A stretch of 64,000 bases of DNA, from positions 27,258 to 91,257 of the forward strand of contig DUQQ01000064.1 in the NCBI GenBank assembly GCA_012837705.1, read 5' to 3'. Under the pieces are notes generated by a model, which did not search any database, was not told where the DNA came from, and saw nothing but the letters and a program-made list of their open reading frames with translations. This document shows, in pieces, positions 35,853 through 44,226 of this stretch (position 1 is the first letter of the stretch; each line of letters opens with the position of its first letter). Source of the DNA: Hydrogenispora sp. (lineage in GTDB: Bacteria; Bacillota; UBA4882; UBA10575). A program made the position numbers and the translations under genes.

Positions 35853-37478
35853 CTATTTAAAGCGATACCGGACTTGGTCCCGATACTCACTGGGGGCCAG
35901 ACCGGTTATTTTTTTAAAGACGATGCCAAAATAATGGCTGTCCCGAAAGCCAACTGCTTCGGCGATCTCGTAGATTTTTGCCGGAGAGCTGAGGAGGAGG
36001 TGTTTGGCTTCTTTAATCCGCCGCCGGTTCAGGTATTCCGTGAAGGAATAGGCGGTCACTTCCTTAAATAAACGGCTCAAGTAACAAGAGCTGATATAGA
36101 CATGTTCGGCCACTTTATCCAGGTTGAGTTCGGGGTCGCGGAAATTAACCTCAATATACTGCCGCGCCTTCTCCACAAAGTTACGGCCGACTTTTTGTTT
36201 GTGGTTATGGATAAACGCCACCGCTTGCCGGGCCAGCTGTTCCAACCAAGACTGGAGTTGGTCTAAGGTATCAAACTTTTCAATCTCGCGCACCGGATCG
36301 AAGTTGGGACCGTAGAGTTCGTCCGGAGATCCGTTGAACTCCAACAGGGAACGGATGATCTGATTGACCAGATCAAGAATGGTTAAGCGGAGATAACTTT
36401 TGGGCATCAGTAAATAATTTTCGCTTTGAAGGTTGGTGAAGAGTTGTTCCATGAAGGACGTAATCTTGGCGTCGTTCCCCTCCCGCAGCAGGGAAGAGAG
36501 GGTCTCCTGTTCACGATGGTGCAGCAACCGGCCCGACTTCGAGTTTTCAATATCTTTATAGGGAATCAGGGCATTGCCACCGGTCCAAATCTTAAACTCC
36601 AAGGCCAGGCGGGCCTCGCGGTAGGATCTTTCCTGCACGACCAGATCGGGGTAGAGTCCACCGATCCCCGCCGAGAAAGAAACCCCGTCGGTTTTGAGGA
36701 TTTCGTCTTGGACCGTTAGAATTGTTTCGTAGATCGTCTTCTCTTGTTCGGCCGATTCAAGGCCGTAAAGAAGAACGATCTCATCGGGTTTATTGATAAA
36801 GGCATACAAGAAGGAAGGGGTGGTAAACCGTTTTTTGATTAAGTCAAGCAGGTGAAACTTGTAAAATTGCAGTTGGGCCTCTTTATTCTCCTTGACCAGC
36901 TGGAGATAGTTGTCCAAGTGAAACAGGATTGTTCCCCACATCTTCCCCTTTAGCTCGATCTCCAGGAAAGCCAGCTGTTCTTTTAGATCTTCCGGACCCA
37001 TCTCCCCATTGACCAGTTTAATGAAGAACTTCTCCCGTAAGCTAGGGAGATTTTTTCGGATTAGGTTCTGCAAGCGGAGTTTTTCCTCCGTGGCCTGGCG
37101 ACGGGCAGCCAAACATTCCTTCGCTTCCGCGAGGATTTTCGTTAATTCTCCAGCGCGGATTGGCTTCAGTAAATAGCGAAAGACCCCCGCTTCGATCGCC
37201 TTCTGGGCATAGGAAAATTCGTTATACCCGCTGATCAGGATGACCAGACTCTCCGGGAGAAAACTTTTGATCTCTTCTGCCAGTTCGATCCCGTCCATCA
37301 GCGGCATGTATATATCGGAGAAGATAAGCTGTGGTTTCAGATCACGGCAGAGCTTTAAAGCCTCTGCACCGTTTCCGGCTTCCGCTACGATCCGGCAACC
37401 TTCTTGTTCCCAATCGATCACATGCCGGAGCTTTTCTAAGATGATCGGTTCATCGTCGATGAGCATTACCGTAAACAT
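35853..37478 (-). CDS. YesN-type response regulator with AraC output domain
   Basis: The chosen product is 541 residues from ATG 37478, which has AAAGGA 9 nt upstream (the ORF-track TTG lies on that site). The receiver domain (~1-120) has VMLIDDEP and the phosphoacceptor Asp55 in LIFSDIYMPLMDG. A ~280-residue linker resembles the PAS/GGDEF-like middle region of YesN proteins. The C-terminal ~100 residues are an AraC double helix-turn-helix (LDKVAEHVYISSCYLSRLFK, IYEIAEAVGFRDSHYFGIVFKK). It faces the kinase gene tail to tail and diverges from the ABC importer, whose promoter it most likely activates. Confidence 0.93.
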   Translation of the reverse strand: MFTVMLIDDEPIILEKLRHVIDWEQEGCRIVAEAGNGAEALKLCRDLKPQLIFSDIYMPLMDGIELAEEIKSFLPESLVILISGYNEFSYAQKAIEAGVFRYLLKPIRAGELTKILAEAKECLAARRQATEEKLRLQNLIRKNLPSLREKFFIKLVNGEMGPEDLKEQLAFLEIELKGKMWGTILFHLDNYLQLVKENKEAQLQFYKFHLLDLIKKRFTTPSFLYAFINKPDEIVLLYGLESAEQEKTIYETILTVQDEILKTDGVSFSAGIGGLYPDLVVQERSYREARLALEFKIWTGGNALIPYKDIENSKSGRLLHHREQETLSSLLREGNDAKITSFMEQLFTNLQSENYLLMPKSYLRLTILDLVNQIIRSLLEFNGSPDELYGPNFDPVREIEKFDTLDQLQSWLEQLARQAVAFIHNHKQKVGRNFVEKARQYIEVNFRDPELNLDKVAEHVYISSCYLSRLFKEVTAYSFTEYLNRRRIKEAKHLLLSSPAKIYEIAEAVGFRDSHYFGIVFKKITGLAPSEYRDQVRYRFK

Positions 37479-37622
37479 GTTCCTCAATCCTTTTTGTGGT
37501 CTTCCCTTTTCAGTTTATAAGATTTCCAGGTCAGCGGCAATGTTTTAGGATAAATCGCAAAAAAATGCTAGAAAGCAAAAAATATTCACCATTAGCGGTG
37601 GTCACAAAAGTGGGTCATTTTT

Positions 37623-37651
37623 TTGTCACGGCTGAATCGCCAAGATAACAA
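37623..37651 (+). promoter_or_regulatory. Candidate promoter of the sugar ABC importer operon
   Basis: TTGTCA (37623-37628) and TAACAA (37646-37651) are separated by 17 bp. The weak boxes fit an activator-dependent promoter, with the YesN-type regulator diverging on the left. The 310-bp divergent region holds no gene. Confidence 0.45.
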
Positions 37652-37787
37652 CGGAAGTAAAAAGATATTCACTTCATTTTAACAAAGCTGTTTGTTAACA
37701 TTTATGTGGACGTTTCGGAACGGTAAATTCCCAGTGTTAAGTGGTTCAAAGTTGAGCAAAACAAAATTCGATAAGGTGGTGAAATGG

Positions 37788-38654
37788 GTGGCCGCACTAA
37801 AAATCCTCTTTAAACGTTACAAGCTAGAAATGCTGATGGTCCTACCACTCATCATTTTTATTCTCGGCTTCACCCTTGTTCCGGTCTTACAATGTATCTA
37901 CTATAGCTTCCAAGATCCGCTCACCGGTGCCTTTCCGACCTTGGATAACTACCGGCTGATTGTTGGCAGCCGTAAGTTTGGGGATGCGTTGAAAAATACC
38001 GTACTGGTGACCCTGATTGGCTTATCTTTGGAGATGAGCGTGGGGATGATGGTTGCCTTGCTCTTGACGACCAAAAGCCGGTTTCGCGGGATTTTCCGGG
38101 CAATAACCATGATTCCGATGGGTGTACCGACCATCGTCTCCGGGGTAATCATGTTATATATCTTTAGTTCCAACGGATATCTGAATGAATTCCTCTACCG
38201 GATCGGCGTGATCAAGTTGCCGATTGACTGGGCGCAAGGGGGCCTGCGGACCCTTTTTATGGTGGCCATTGCTGATATGTGGAAGGTGACTCCTCTGGTG
38301 ATTATTCTCCTCCTGTCGGGGCTGGAGAGTATTCCCAGTAGTATCTATGAAGCTTCAGCCATCGACGGGGCGACCCGTTTCCAAAACTTCTTCTATATTA
38401 CCTTACCGCTCATCAAACCCTTTTTCACGATTGCCCTGATTATGCGGGCGATTGACGCCTTCCGGATCTTTGAATTACCGATGGTGTTGGCCGGGCGGAA
38501 TACAATGTTCCTCGGGACTTACGCCTATAGTGAGTATTTTGACTATAACAATATTCATGCTTCGGGGGCTGCTTCCACCATCCTGCTGTTGTTGATTGCC
38601 GCTTTCGTCTTCGGTTATATCATGATGGTGGGTTCAAGGGAGGTTGAGCAATGA
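37788..38654 (+). CDS. Sugar ABC transporter permease (MalF/UgpA-like)
   Basis: The chosen product is 288 residues from GTG 37788, with AAGGTGG 8 nt upstream. The ORF-track TTG start at 37692 and ATG 37704 lack ribosome sites and would add a 30-residue polar leader. There are six membrane spans, and the inner EAA loop reads IYEASAIDGATRFQNFFYITLPLI near the C-terminal third, where the ATPase docks. The inner-membrane permease pairs with the next gene, which begins 4 nt before its stop (ATGA overlap). No ATPase gene is in the window, so a shared MsmK-type ATPase is implied. Confidence 0.9.
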   Translation: MAALKILFKRYKLEMLMVLPLIIFILGFTLVPVLQCIYYSFQDPLTGAFPTLDNYRLIVGSRKFGDALKNTVLVTLIGLSLEMSVGMMVALLLTTKSRFRGIFRAITMIPMGVPTIVSGVIMLYIFSSNGYLNEFLYRIGVIKLPIDWAQGGLRTLFMVAIADMWKVTPLVIILLLSGLESIPSSIYEASAIDGATRFQNFFYITLPLIKPFFTIALIMRAIDAFRIFELPMVLAGRNTMFLGTYAYSEYFDYNNIHASGAASTILLLLIAAFVFGYIMMVGSREVEQ

Positions 38655-39526
38655 AATTACGGAAAGAGATGGGGCTGATCATGGCGGAGCGGAAGATCGA
38701 CCCTAAAGTGCTACAACGCCGGATTAACCGGGTTTTAAAGGCGCTTTTTATTGCGGGCACCATCTTCTTTATCCTGGTGCCAATTCTCCTCTTGTTTAAG
38801 ATCTCGGTTAGCGCGCCCCAGGATATCCTGACCCAACATCCACCTTTTCTGATCAAAAACTTCACTTGGAATCATTGGAAAAGGGTTTTAGCGGCAGGAC
38901 ACATCTGGGTTCCCCTCTGGAAAAGTGTGGTCGTGGCGACCAGCGTTGCCCTTCTCGGCATCATGATCGCCGCCCCCGCTGCTTATGTCATTTCGCGACT
39001 GCCCACCGGGATAAAATATGGGGTTCTCCTGGCGATCTTCTCGACGCGGATGTTTCCGGAGGTCGGGATTGCCTTGCCGATCTCGGTGACCTTTATCCAG
39101 TGGGGTTTGGTGGATACCAATTTTGGTTTAGTCTTGGCGCATCTGATTAAGGTTTTACCGTTAATGGCGTGGATCTTAACGGGAACCTTTGATTCGATCC
39201 CGAAAGACCTGGAACAATCGGCCCTGGTGGACGGGTGTGATAAGTTGCAGGCGCTCGTGATCGTCGTCTTGCCGCTTTCGCTGGCCGGGATGGCGGCGGC
39301 GAGTATTCTCTGCTGGCTTGAATCCTGGAATGAATTTACCTATGCCGTATATCTCTGCTTAGCCGATGCGACTCTCCCGCTGAAAACCTATTACTACGTT
39401 CGTCGGGGGAACTGGTTTGAATCGGCGGCCTATGCCGTGTTTTTGACCATTCCGGTGTTAATTATCACCTTTGCGCTCCAAAATTACTTAAAAAGCGATT
39501 ATCTCTCTGGTGCTTTAAAATATTAA
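38651..39526 (+). CDS. Sugar ABC transporter permease (MalG/UgpE-like)
   Basis: The protein has 291 residues and six membrane spans, with an EAA-type loop of the form LEQSALVDGCDKLQALVIVVLPLS and C-terminal NYLKSDYLSGALKY, standard for the MalG class. It forms the translocation pore with the upstream permease, with which it overlaps by 4 nt. A methionine at residue 11 (MAERKIDP) is an alternative start, but the overlapping ATG fits coupled translation. The solute-binding protein gene follows after 105 bp. Confidence 0.92.
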   Translation: MKLRKEMGLIMAERKIDPKVLQRRINRVLKALFIAGTIFFILVPILLLFKISVSAPQDILTQHPPFLIKNFTWNHWKRVLAAGHIWVPLWKSVVVATSVALLGIMIAAPAAYVISRLPTGIKYGVLLAIFSTRMFPEVGIALPISVTFIQWGLVDTNFGLVLAHLIKVLPLMAWILTGTFDSIPKDLEQSALVDGCDKLQALVIVVLPLSLAGMAAASILCWLESWNEFTYAVYLCLADATLPLKTYYYVRRGNWFESAAYAVFLTIPVLIITFALQNYLKSDYLSGALKY

Positions 39527-39631
39527 GGCTTGTGTGTTTAGCGCTGCCGCGAGTTAGGAAAGCGAGGTGATTATGGTAATTTTCCCTTGAAACCGGACAA
39601 ACGAATTTATAAAATTTAAGGAGGAAGTGTG

Positions 39632-40834
39632 ATGAAGAGAAACCTTCGTTTAGTGTTGGGGTTGCTCATCTTGAGTCTGGTGGTTTCCGTGGTGACCTTT
39701 TCGGCACCTACCACTCTGCGCGTGATTATGGGTTTGGCGGAAGAAGAATGGCAGGTTATGCGGGAGCATATCTTCCCGGCCTTTGAAAAAGAGTACAACG
39801 TCAAGGTCGAAGCGTACCAGGCCGAAGCCCAGGATACCGAGAAGATTCTGGAGGCGCGGGTCCGGGCGAAACGGATGGATATCGATCTGATTGCCCAGGA
39901 TAACATGCGCCTGGCCACCCTCGTGGACCGGGGTTTGGTGGAAGACCTGAGTGACTACCGGTCGCTGATTCCGACGACCGTCTATCCGTCCCTGATTGAA
40001 GTCGGTGAGTTCAACGGTAAACTCTACTTTTTACCGTATCGTCCTAATGTTGAGATTGCTTTCTACAACGCGGCCAAATTTAGACAGTATGGTTTAGAAG
40101 TACCGACCACTTGGGATGAGCTGTTTGCCGTGGCGAAATTCTTCTATGAGAAAGAAGGCGTCGGCCGCGTGGCCATTAAGGCCGATCTTTCGCCGTGTAC
40201 CGCCACCCATCTCTTTGATTTCTGCCGCAGTGCCGGTGGGGATCCGGTGGTCTTGAATGATCAAGGTTGCTTTGAAGCCTTTATGTTTCTCCAAAAACTC
40301 TGGCCGTATCTCTCGCCCGATTCCAAGACGGCCAACTGGAACTTTATGAACACCCACATCGCCACCGAGTCGGTCTATCTCGGTCAGAACTGGCCCTTCG
40401 GGATGAATGTGATCGTGCGGGACGGTGGTAAGAAGGAAGTATTGGCCTACAATGGTTGGCGGGGTCCGGTGAAAGAATCCCACGTCCTCGGCGGCGAAGT
40501 GATCGGGATTCCGAAGGGGGCACCGAACAAAGCATTGGCCATCGAATTTGCGAAATACTTAATGTCCCGTGAGGTACAGGAAAAACTGACCATCTACAAC
40601 GGCTGGCCGGCAGTACGGAGCGATGCTTACGGGCAAGTGGCGGATTGGCAGAAACCCTACTTTGAGGCCATCAACAAGGTCTTGGCCCATGCCGAAGCAC
40701 GGCCGAACTTGTTGTACTATGGTGCGGTGGAAAAGGCTTTGAATGAAGCTTTCCGTGAGTGTGTCATCGAAGGGGAGCCCGTCAAACCAACTTTGGAAAA
40801 ATGGGCAAAATACATCGAGGATAACAAGCGGTAA
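39632..40834 (+). CDS. ABC-type sugar solute-binding protein
   Basis: The product is 400 residues from ATG 39632, with AAGGAGG 7 nt upstream. The signal peptide (~1-26, LLILSLVVSVVTFSAPT) has no cysteine for lipid attachment, as in the other binding protein. The mature part is a maltose-type binding fold: VIMGLAEEEWQVMREHIFPAFEKEYNVKVE, IDLIAQDNMRLATLVDRGLVEDL, YFLPYRPNVEIAFYNAAKF, GGEVIGIPKGAPNKALAIEFAKYLMS. It is third in the importer operon with both permeases, presumably feeding the GH65 phosphorylase downstream. Substrate is likely a disaccharide or oligosaccharide. Confidence 0.9.
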   Translation: MKRNLRLVLGLLILSLVVSVVTFSAPTTLRVIMGLAEEEWQVMREHIFPAFEKEYNVKVEAYQAEAQDTEKILEARVRAKRMDIDLIAQDNMRLATLVDRGLVEDLSDYRSLIPTTVYPSLIEVGEFNGKLYFLPYRPNVEIAFYNAAKFRQYGLEVPTTWDELFAVAKFFYEKEGVGRVAIKADLSPCTATHLFDFCRSAGGDPVVLNDQGCFEAFMFLQKLWPYLSPDSKTANWNFMNTHIATESVYLGQNWPFGMNVIVRDGGKKEVLAYNGWRGPVKESHVLGGEVIGIPKGAPNKALAIEFAKYLMSREVQEKLTIYNGWPAVRSDAYGQVADWQKPYFEAINKVLAHAEARPNLLYYGAVEKALNEAFRECVIEGEPVKPTLEKWAKYIEDNKR

Positions 40835-40849
40835 ATCATCCACGCCCCC

Positions 40850-40874
40850 GGACCCGGGTTTTCGCCCCGGGTCC
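40850..40874 (+). other. Intercistronic hairpin after the binding-protein gene
   Basis: A GC-rich perfect stem GGACCCGGG/CCCGGGTCC with a 7-nt loop lies 16 nt after the stop. No U tract follows (ACTAACC). It is probably an mRNA 3'-end stabiliser or partial attenuator rather than a full terminator. The remaining bases to 41111 show no gene. Confidence 0.6.
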
Positions 40875-41111
40875 ACTAACCAATAAAAATATTTATTATT
40901 CGTTCGCCCGGCGCGCGGGAGGCCGCGGCGAATGACCAGCTTCTGTAGATCTCCGGGGTTTGTCGCCCACCTGGCGACCGCACTCACACTTCGTTGTGGG
41001 AGTGGTCATCAGGGGGGCGTTGGCCTTGGGGTTTTTTTGGTTAAAAGAAAAAACGGTGTCCACCTGGGACTTTTGTGGTGACAGCAAAGCGCGGGGGAAA
41101 GGAGAAACGTT

Positions 41112-43436
41112 ATGAAAAGAAAACAAAATAAAGGACAACCGATCTATCCCCCCCATGAATGGGAGATCGTCGAGGAGCAGTTTTTGCCCGTCTATAATCT
41201 ACGGAACGAAACCATATTTACACTGGGTAATGGTTACCTAGGGCTGCGCGGAAATTTTGAGGAAGGCGATGCGGGCTTGGCGGGAACCAGCGTCGAAGGG
41301 ACTTATATTAACGGTTTTTATGAGACGGTAGAGCTTAAATACCCGGAAATTGCCTACGGTTACCCGGAAACAAGCCAGACGATGCTGAATGTGACCAACG
41401 GAAAAGTGATCAAACTCTACCTGGAAGACGAAGAGTTTCAGATGTTCTCCGGTGAGTTACTGACTTATCAAAGAAGGCTTGATTTGAGAAATGGGGTTCT
41501 CCACCGCGATTTGGTCTGGCGCTCACCGGCGGGACGGGAAGTAAAAGTGGCGATCACCCGTTTAGTCTCTTTTACCAACAAGCATGTGGCGGCGATTGCC
41601 TATGAAGTTACGCCGCTGAATTTCAGCGGGAAGGTCCGCCTCTTCTCGGCGCTTGACGGCGATGTCCAGAATCTACAGGCCGGAACGGACCCGCGGGTCG
41701 GCTCCCATTTAACCGGACGTGCCCTTGAAGTGTTAGCACAAAACGTCAATGACGAGGGGGGCGCCCTGCTGCAACAGACCAAAAAAACCGGTTTTTATTT
41801 AGCCTGCGCCATGCGGAACCAGGTGGAGGGCCCCCTTACGCAGGTACAAACCGAACGTTTGCCGTTGAAAGTCGGAGTCAGCTATGAATTTGCCGGAGAA
41901 GCGGGGCAGGCCATTCGTTTGTATAAATATCTCGCGTATGTAACAGCCAAAGACGGGGCTTCTGACCTCTGCCCAAAAGCGGAAAGTTTGGCTTGGCAAG
42001 CGGGAAAAGCCGGTTTTACCCGTCTGCAACAAGACCAGCAGGACTATTTAGCGGCCTTCTGGGCGCAAGCCGATATCGAAATCAAAGGCGATCCGCTGGT
42101 ACAGCAAGGACTAAGGTTTAACGCCTTTCATCTGTTGCAGGCGGTAGGGAAAGACGGGGTCACCAATATTGGGGCCAAAGGACTAACCGGAGAAGGTTAC
42201 GAAGGGCATTACTTTTGGGATACGGAGATTTACATGATCCCCTTCTTTATCAACAGTAACCCGGCGATCAGTAAAGCACTCTTAACTTACCGTTATCATA
42301 CCTTAGACCAGGCCCGGAAGCGGGCTTTGGCGATAGGTCTCACGCGGGGAGCCCTTTATCCTTGGCGGACGATCGGTGGTGATGAATGTTCCGCTTTCTT
42401 TCCGGCGGGCACGGCTCAGTACCACATTAATGCCGATATTGCGTATGCCATCCAAAAGTATGTGGAATTTACGGGGGACCGTGAGTTTCTGTTTACATAC
42501 GGCGCGGAGATTCTGTTCGAGACCGCCCGTCTGTGGCTGGAGATCGGGGCGTTTAATCCCCGGAAGGACAATCGTTTCTGTATTAACGTGGTTACCGGTC
42601 CCGATGAGTATACAGCCCTGGTTGATAACAACTTTTACACTAATTTGATGGCGCGGGAGCATCTGAAATATGCGGTGCAGACGGCGGCTTGGATGGAGGC
42701 GGAGGCCAGCGCAGAGTACCAAAACCTCTGCGCGAAGATCGGTCTGGATGCGGAAGAGATCGCGCTTTGGCGGAGAGTAGCGGAGCATATGTATCTGCCC
42801 TACGATCCGGGCCTAAAGATCTACGCCCAAGACGATACCTTTTTGGATAAACCGGTTTGGGATCTGGCGACAACCCCACCGGAGAAGTTTCCTTTACTCC
42901 TCCACTACCATCCGTTACTGATTTACCGGGCCCAGGTCTGTAAACAGCCGGATGTTCTTTTAGCGCTTTTTCTCTTGAGTGCCCAGTTTACAACCGCGGA
43001 GAAAAAGCGGAATTACGATTATTATGAACGGATCACAACCCATGATTCTTCGCTCTCGCCGTCGATCTTCAGTATCGTGGCGTCGGAGATCGGTTATCAC
43101 GATAAAGCTTATGATTACTTTACTTCCACTGTCCGTTTGGATTTAGACGACTACAACGGCAACACCAAGGATGGTCTGCATATGGCTTGTATGGCCGGTT
43201 CCTGGCTGTGTGTGGTTTATGGTTTTGCCGGGATGAGGGCTGCCAATGGGGTCTTGAGTTTTGCCCCTTATTTGCCCGAAGCGTGGCAGGAATACCGTTT
43301 CAATGTGGCCTACCAGGGAAGGATCATCCACGTTGTCGTCAACAAAGAGGGCACCAGCTATCAATTGCGGGAGGGAGAGTCCTTGGTCATCTTCCATCAC
43401 CAAGAAAAAAGGGTTTTGACTACAAAGTGCGAATAA
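41112..43436 (+). CDS. Glycoside hydrolase family 65 phosphorylase
   Basis: The protein has 774 residues, typical of GH65 maltose, trehalose, kojibiose or nigerose phosphorylases. The N-terminal beta-sandwich (~1-270) starts WEIVEEQFLPVYNLRNETIFTLGNGYLGLRG. The (alpha/alpha)6 barrel has YEGHYFWDTEIYMIPFF and the general-acid Glu in VTGPDEYTALVDNNFYTN (near residue 500); the phosphate-binding region includes HDSSLSPSIFSIVA. It splits a glucosyl disaccharide with phosphate to give beta-glucose-1-phosphate. The adjacent pgmB converts that to glucose-6-phosphate, which confirms phosphorylase rather than hydrolase activity. Linkage specificity cannot be read from the sequence. Confidence 0.93.
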   Translation: MKRKQNKGQPIYPPHEWEIVEEQFLPVYNLRNETIFTLGNGYLGLRGNFEEGDAGLAGTSVEGTYINGFYETVELKYPEIAYGYPETSQTMLNVTNGKVIKLYLEDEEFQMFSGELLTYQRRLDLRNGVLHRDLVWRSPAGREVKVAITRLVSFTNKHVAAIAYEVTPLNFSGKVRLFSALDGDVQNLQAGTDPRVGSHLTGRALEVLAQNVNDEGGALLQQTKKTGFYLACAMRNQVEGPLTQVQTERLPLKVGVSYEFAGEAGQAIRLYKYLAYVTAKDGASDLCPKAESLAWQAGKAGFTRLQQDQQDYLAAFWAQADIEIKGDPLVQQGLRFNAFHLLQAVGKDGVTNIGAKGLTGEGYEGHYFWDTEIYMIPFFINSNPAISKALLTYRYHTLDQARKRALAIGLTRGALYPWRTIGGDECSAFFPAGTAQYHINADIAYAIQKYVEFTGDREFLFTYGAEILFETARLWLEIGAFNPRKDNRFCINVVTGPDEYTALVDNNFYTNLMAREHLKYAVQTAAWMEAEASAEYQNLCAKIGLDAEEIALWRRVAEHMYLPYDPGLKIYAQDDTFLDKPVWDLATTPPEKFPLLLHYHPLLIYRAQVCKQPDVLLALFLLSAQFTTAEKKRNYDYYERITTHDSSLSPSIFSIVASEIGYHDKAYDYFTSTVRLDLDDYNGNTKDGLHMACMAGSWLCVVYGFAGMRAANGVLSFAPYLPEAWQEYRFNVAYQGRIIHVVVNKEGTSYQLREGESLVIFHHQEKRVLTTKCE

Positions 43437-43459
43437 GATTGACCGGAGGAGGGCTGATT

Positions 43460-44119
43460 ATGACGGAGAACGCAGTTATTTTTGATTTAGATGGGGTTAT
43501 TGTTTCGACAGATGATTGTCATTACCGGGCGTGGAAAAGGTTGGCCGATGAGGAAGGGATCTATTTTGACCGGGAGATTAACCACCGGTTACGGGGGGTC
43601 AGCCGGATGGAATCCTTGTCAATCGTTTTAGAGCGGGCCAACCGCCCTTATACGACGGAAGAGCGACAAGCCTTAGCCGAACGGAAGAATGGCTATTACC
43701 GGGAGTTAATTAACGAGTTAACGCCGGAGCATATTCTCCCGGGTGTGATGCCGCTCATGGAGCGACTGAAGGAGCACGGGATCAAGATCGCGATCGGTTC
43801 TTCCAGTAAGAACACCCCGTTAATTCTGGAACGGCTTGGGCTTGCCAACTATTTTGATGCCGTTGCCGACGGCAATGCGGTGAAGAACAGTAAACCGGAT
43901 CCGGAGGTTTTTCTGCTTGCCGCCGCAAAACTGGGTATTCCTCCGGCCCAGTGTGTGGTCGTGGAGGATGCCGATGCCGGCGTGGAAGCGGCGCTGGCGG
44001 CCGGGATGCGCGTCATCGGCGTGGGCACGGCGGCCTGTAACCCACGGGCGACCTTGACCGTGGATTCCCTGGCCGATCTGTCCTGGGAAGAACTGACTCC
44101 GTGTTTTAATGGCGTTTAG
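43460..44119 (+). CDS. pgmB: Beta-phosphoglucomutase
   Basis: The product is 219 residues from ATG 43460 (GGAGGAGGG upstream). The ORF-track start at 43187 lies inside the GH65 gene and is rejected. HAD-superfamily motifs: nucleophile and acid in VIFDLDGVIVSTD (Asp9, Asp11), the cap-domain LRGVSRMESLSIVL typical of beta-PGM, IGSSSKN (motif II), a lysine in NSKPDPEVF, and VVEDADAGVEAALAAGM (motif IV). It isomerises beta-glucose-1-phosphate to glucose-6-phosphate. It follows the GH65 gene by 23 bp, an arrangement widespread for maltose, trehalose or kojibiose use. Confidence 0.95.
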   Translation: MTENAVIFDLDGVIVSTDDCHYRAWKRLADEEGIYFDREINHRLRGVSRMESLSIVLERANRPYTTEERQALAERKNGYYRELINELTPEHILPGVMPLMERLKEHGIKIAIGSSSKNTPLILERLGLANYFDAVADGNAVKNSKPDPEVFLLAAAKLGIPPAQCVVVEDADAGVEAALAAGMRVIGVGTAACNPRATLTVDSLADLSWEELTPCFNGV

Positions 44120-44151
44120 TTGGATTAGAGGCGGACGGGACTAAACCAATG

Positions 44152-44188
44152 AAAAAGGCAGTGGTTGCTCGAAACCACTGCCTTTTTC
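44152..44188. terminator. Bidirectional rho-independent terminator between pgmB and the usher-like gene
   Basis: A perfect stem AAAAAGGCAGTGGTT/AACCACTGCCTTTTT with a short loop and T-rich flanks on both strands. It lies 32 nt after pgmB and 38 nt beyond the convergent usher-like stop, so it can end both transcripts. Confidence 0.92.
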
Positions 44189-44226
44189 TTTTAAGGCGCT
44201 CGCGGGTTATTTTGCTGAACGTGCCG

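Noticed and set aside
43187-43459. N-terminal extension of the pgmB frame in the ORF track
   Set aside because: It lies entirely within the GH65 coding region; ATG 43460 has a strong ribosome site and matches the family start.
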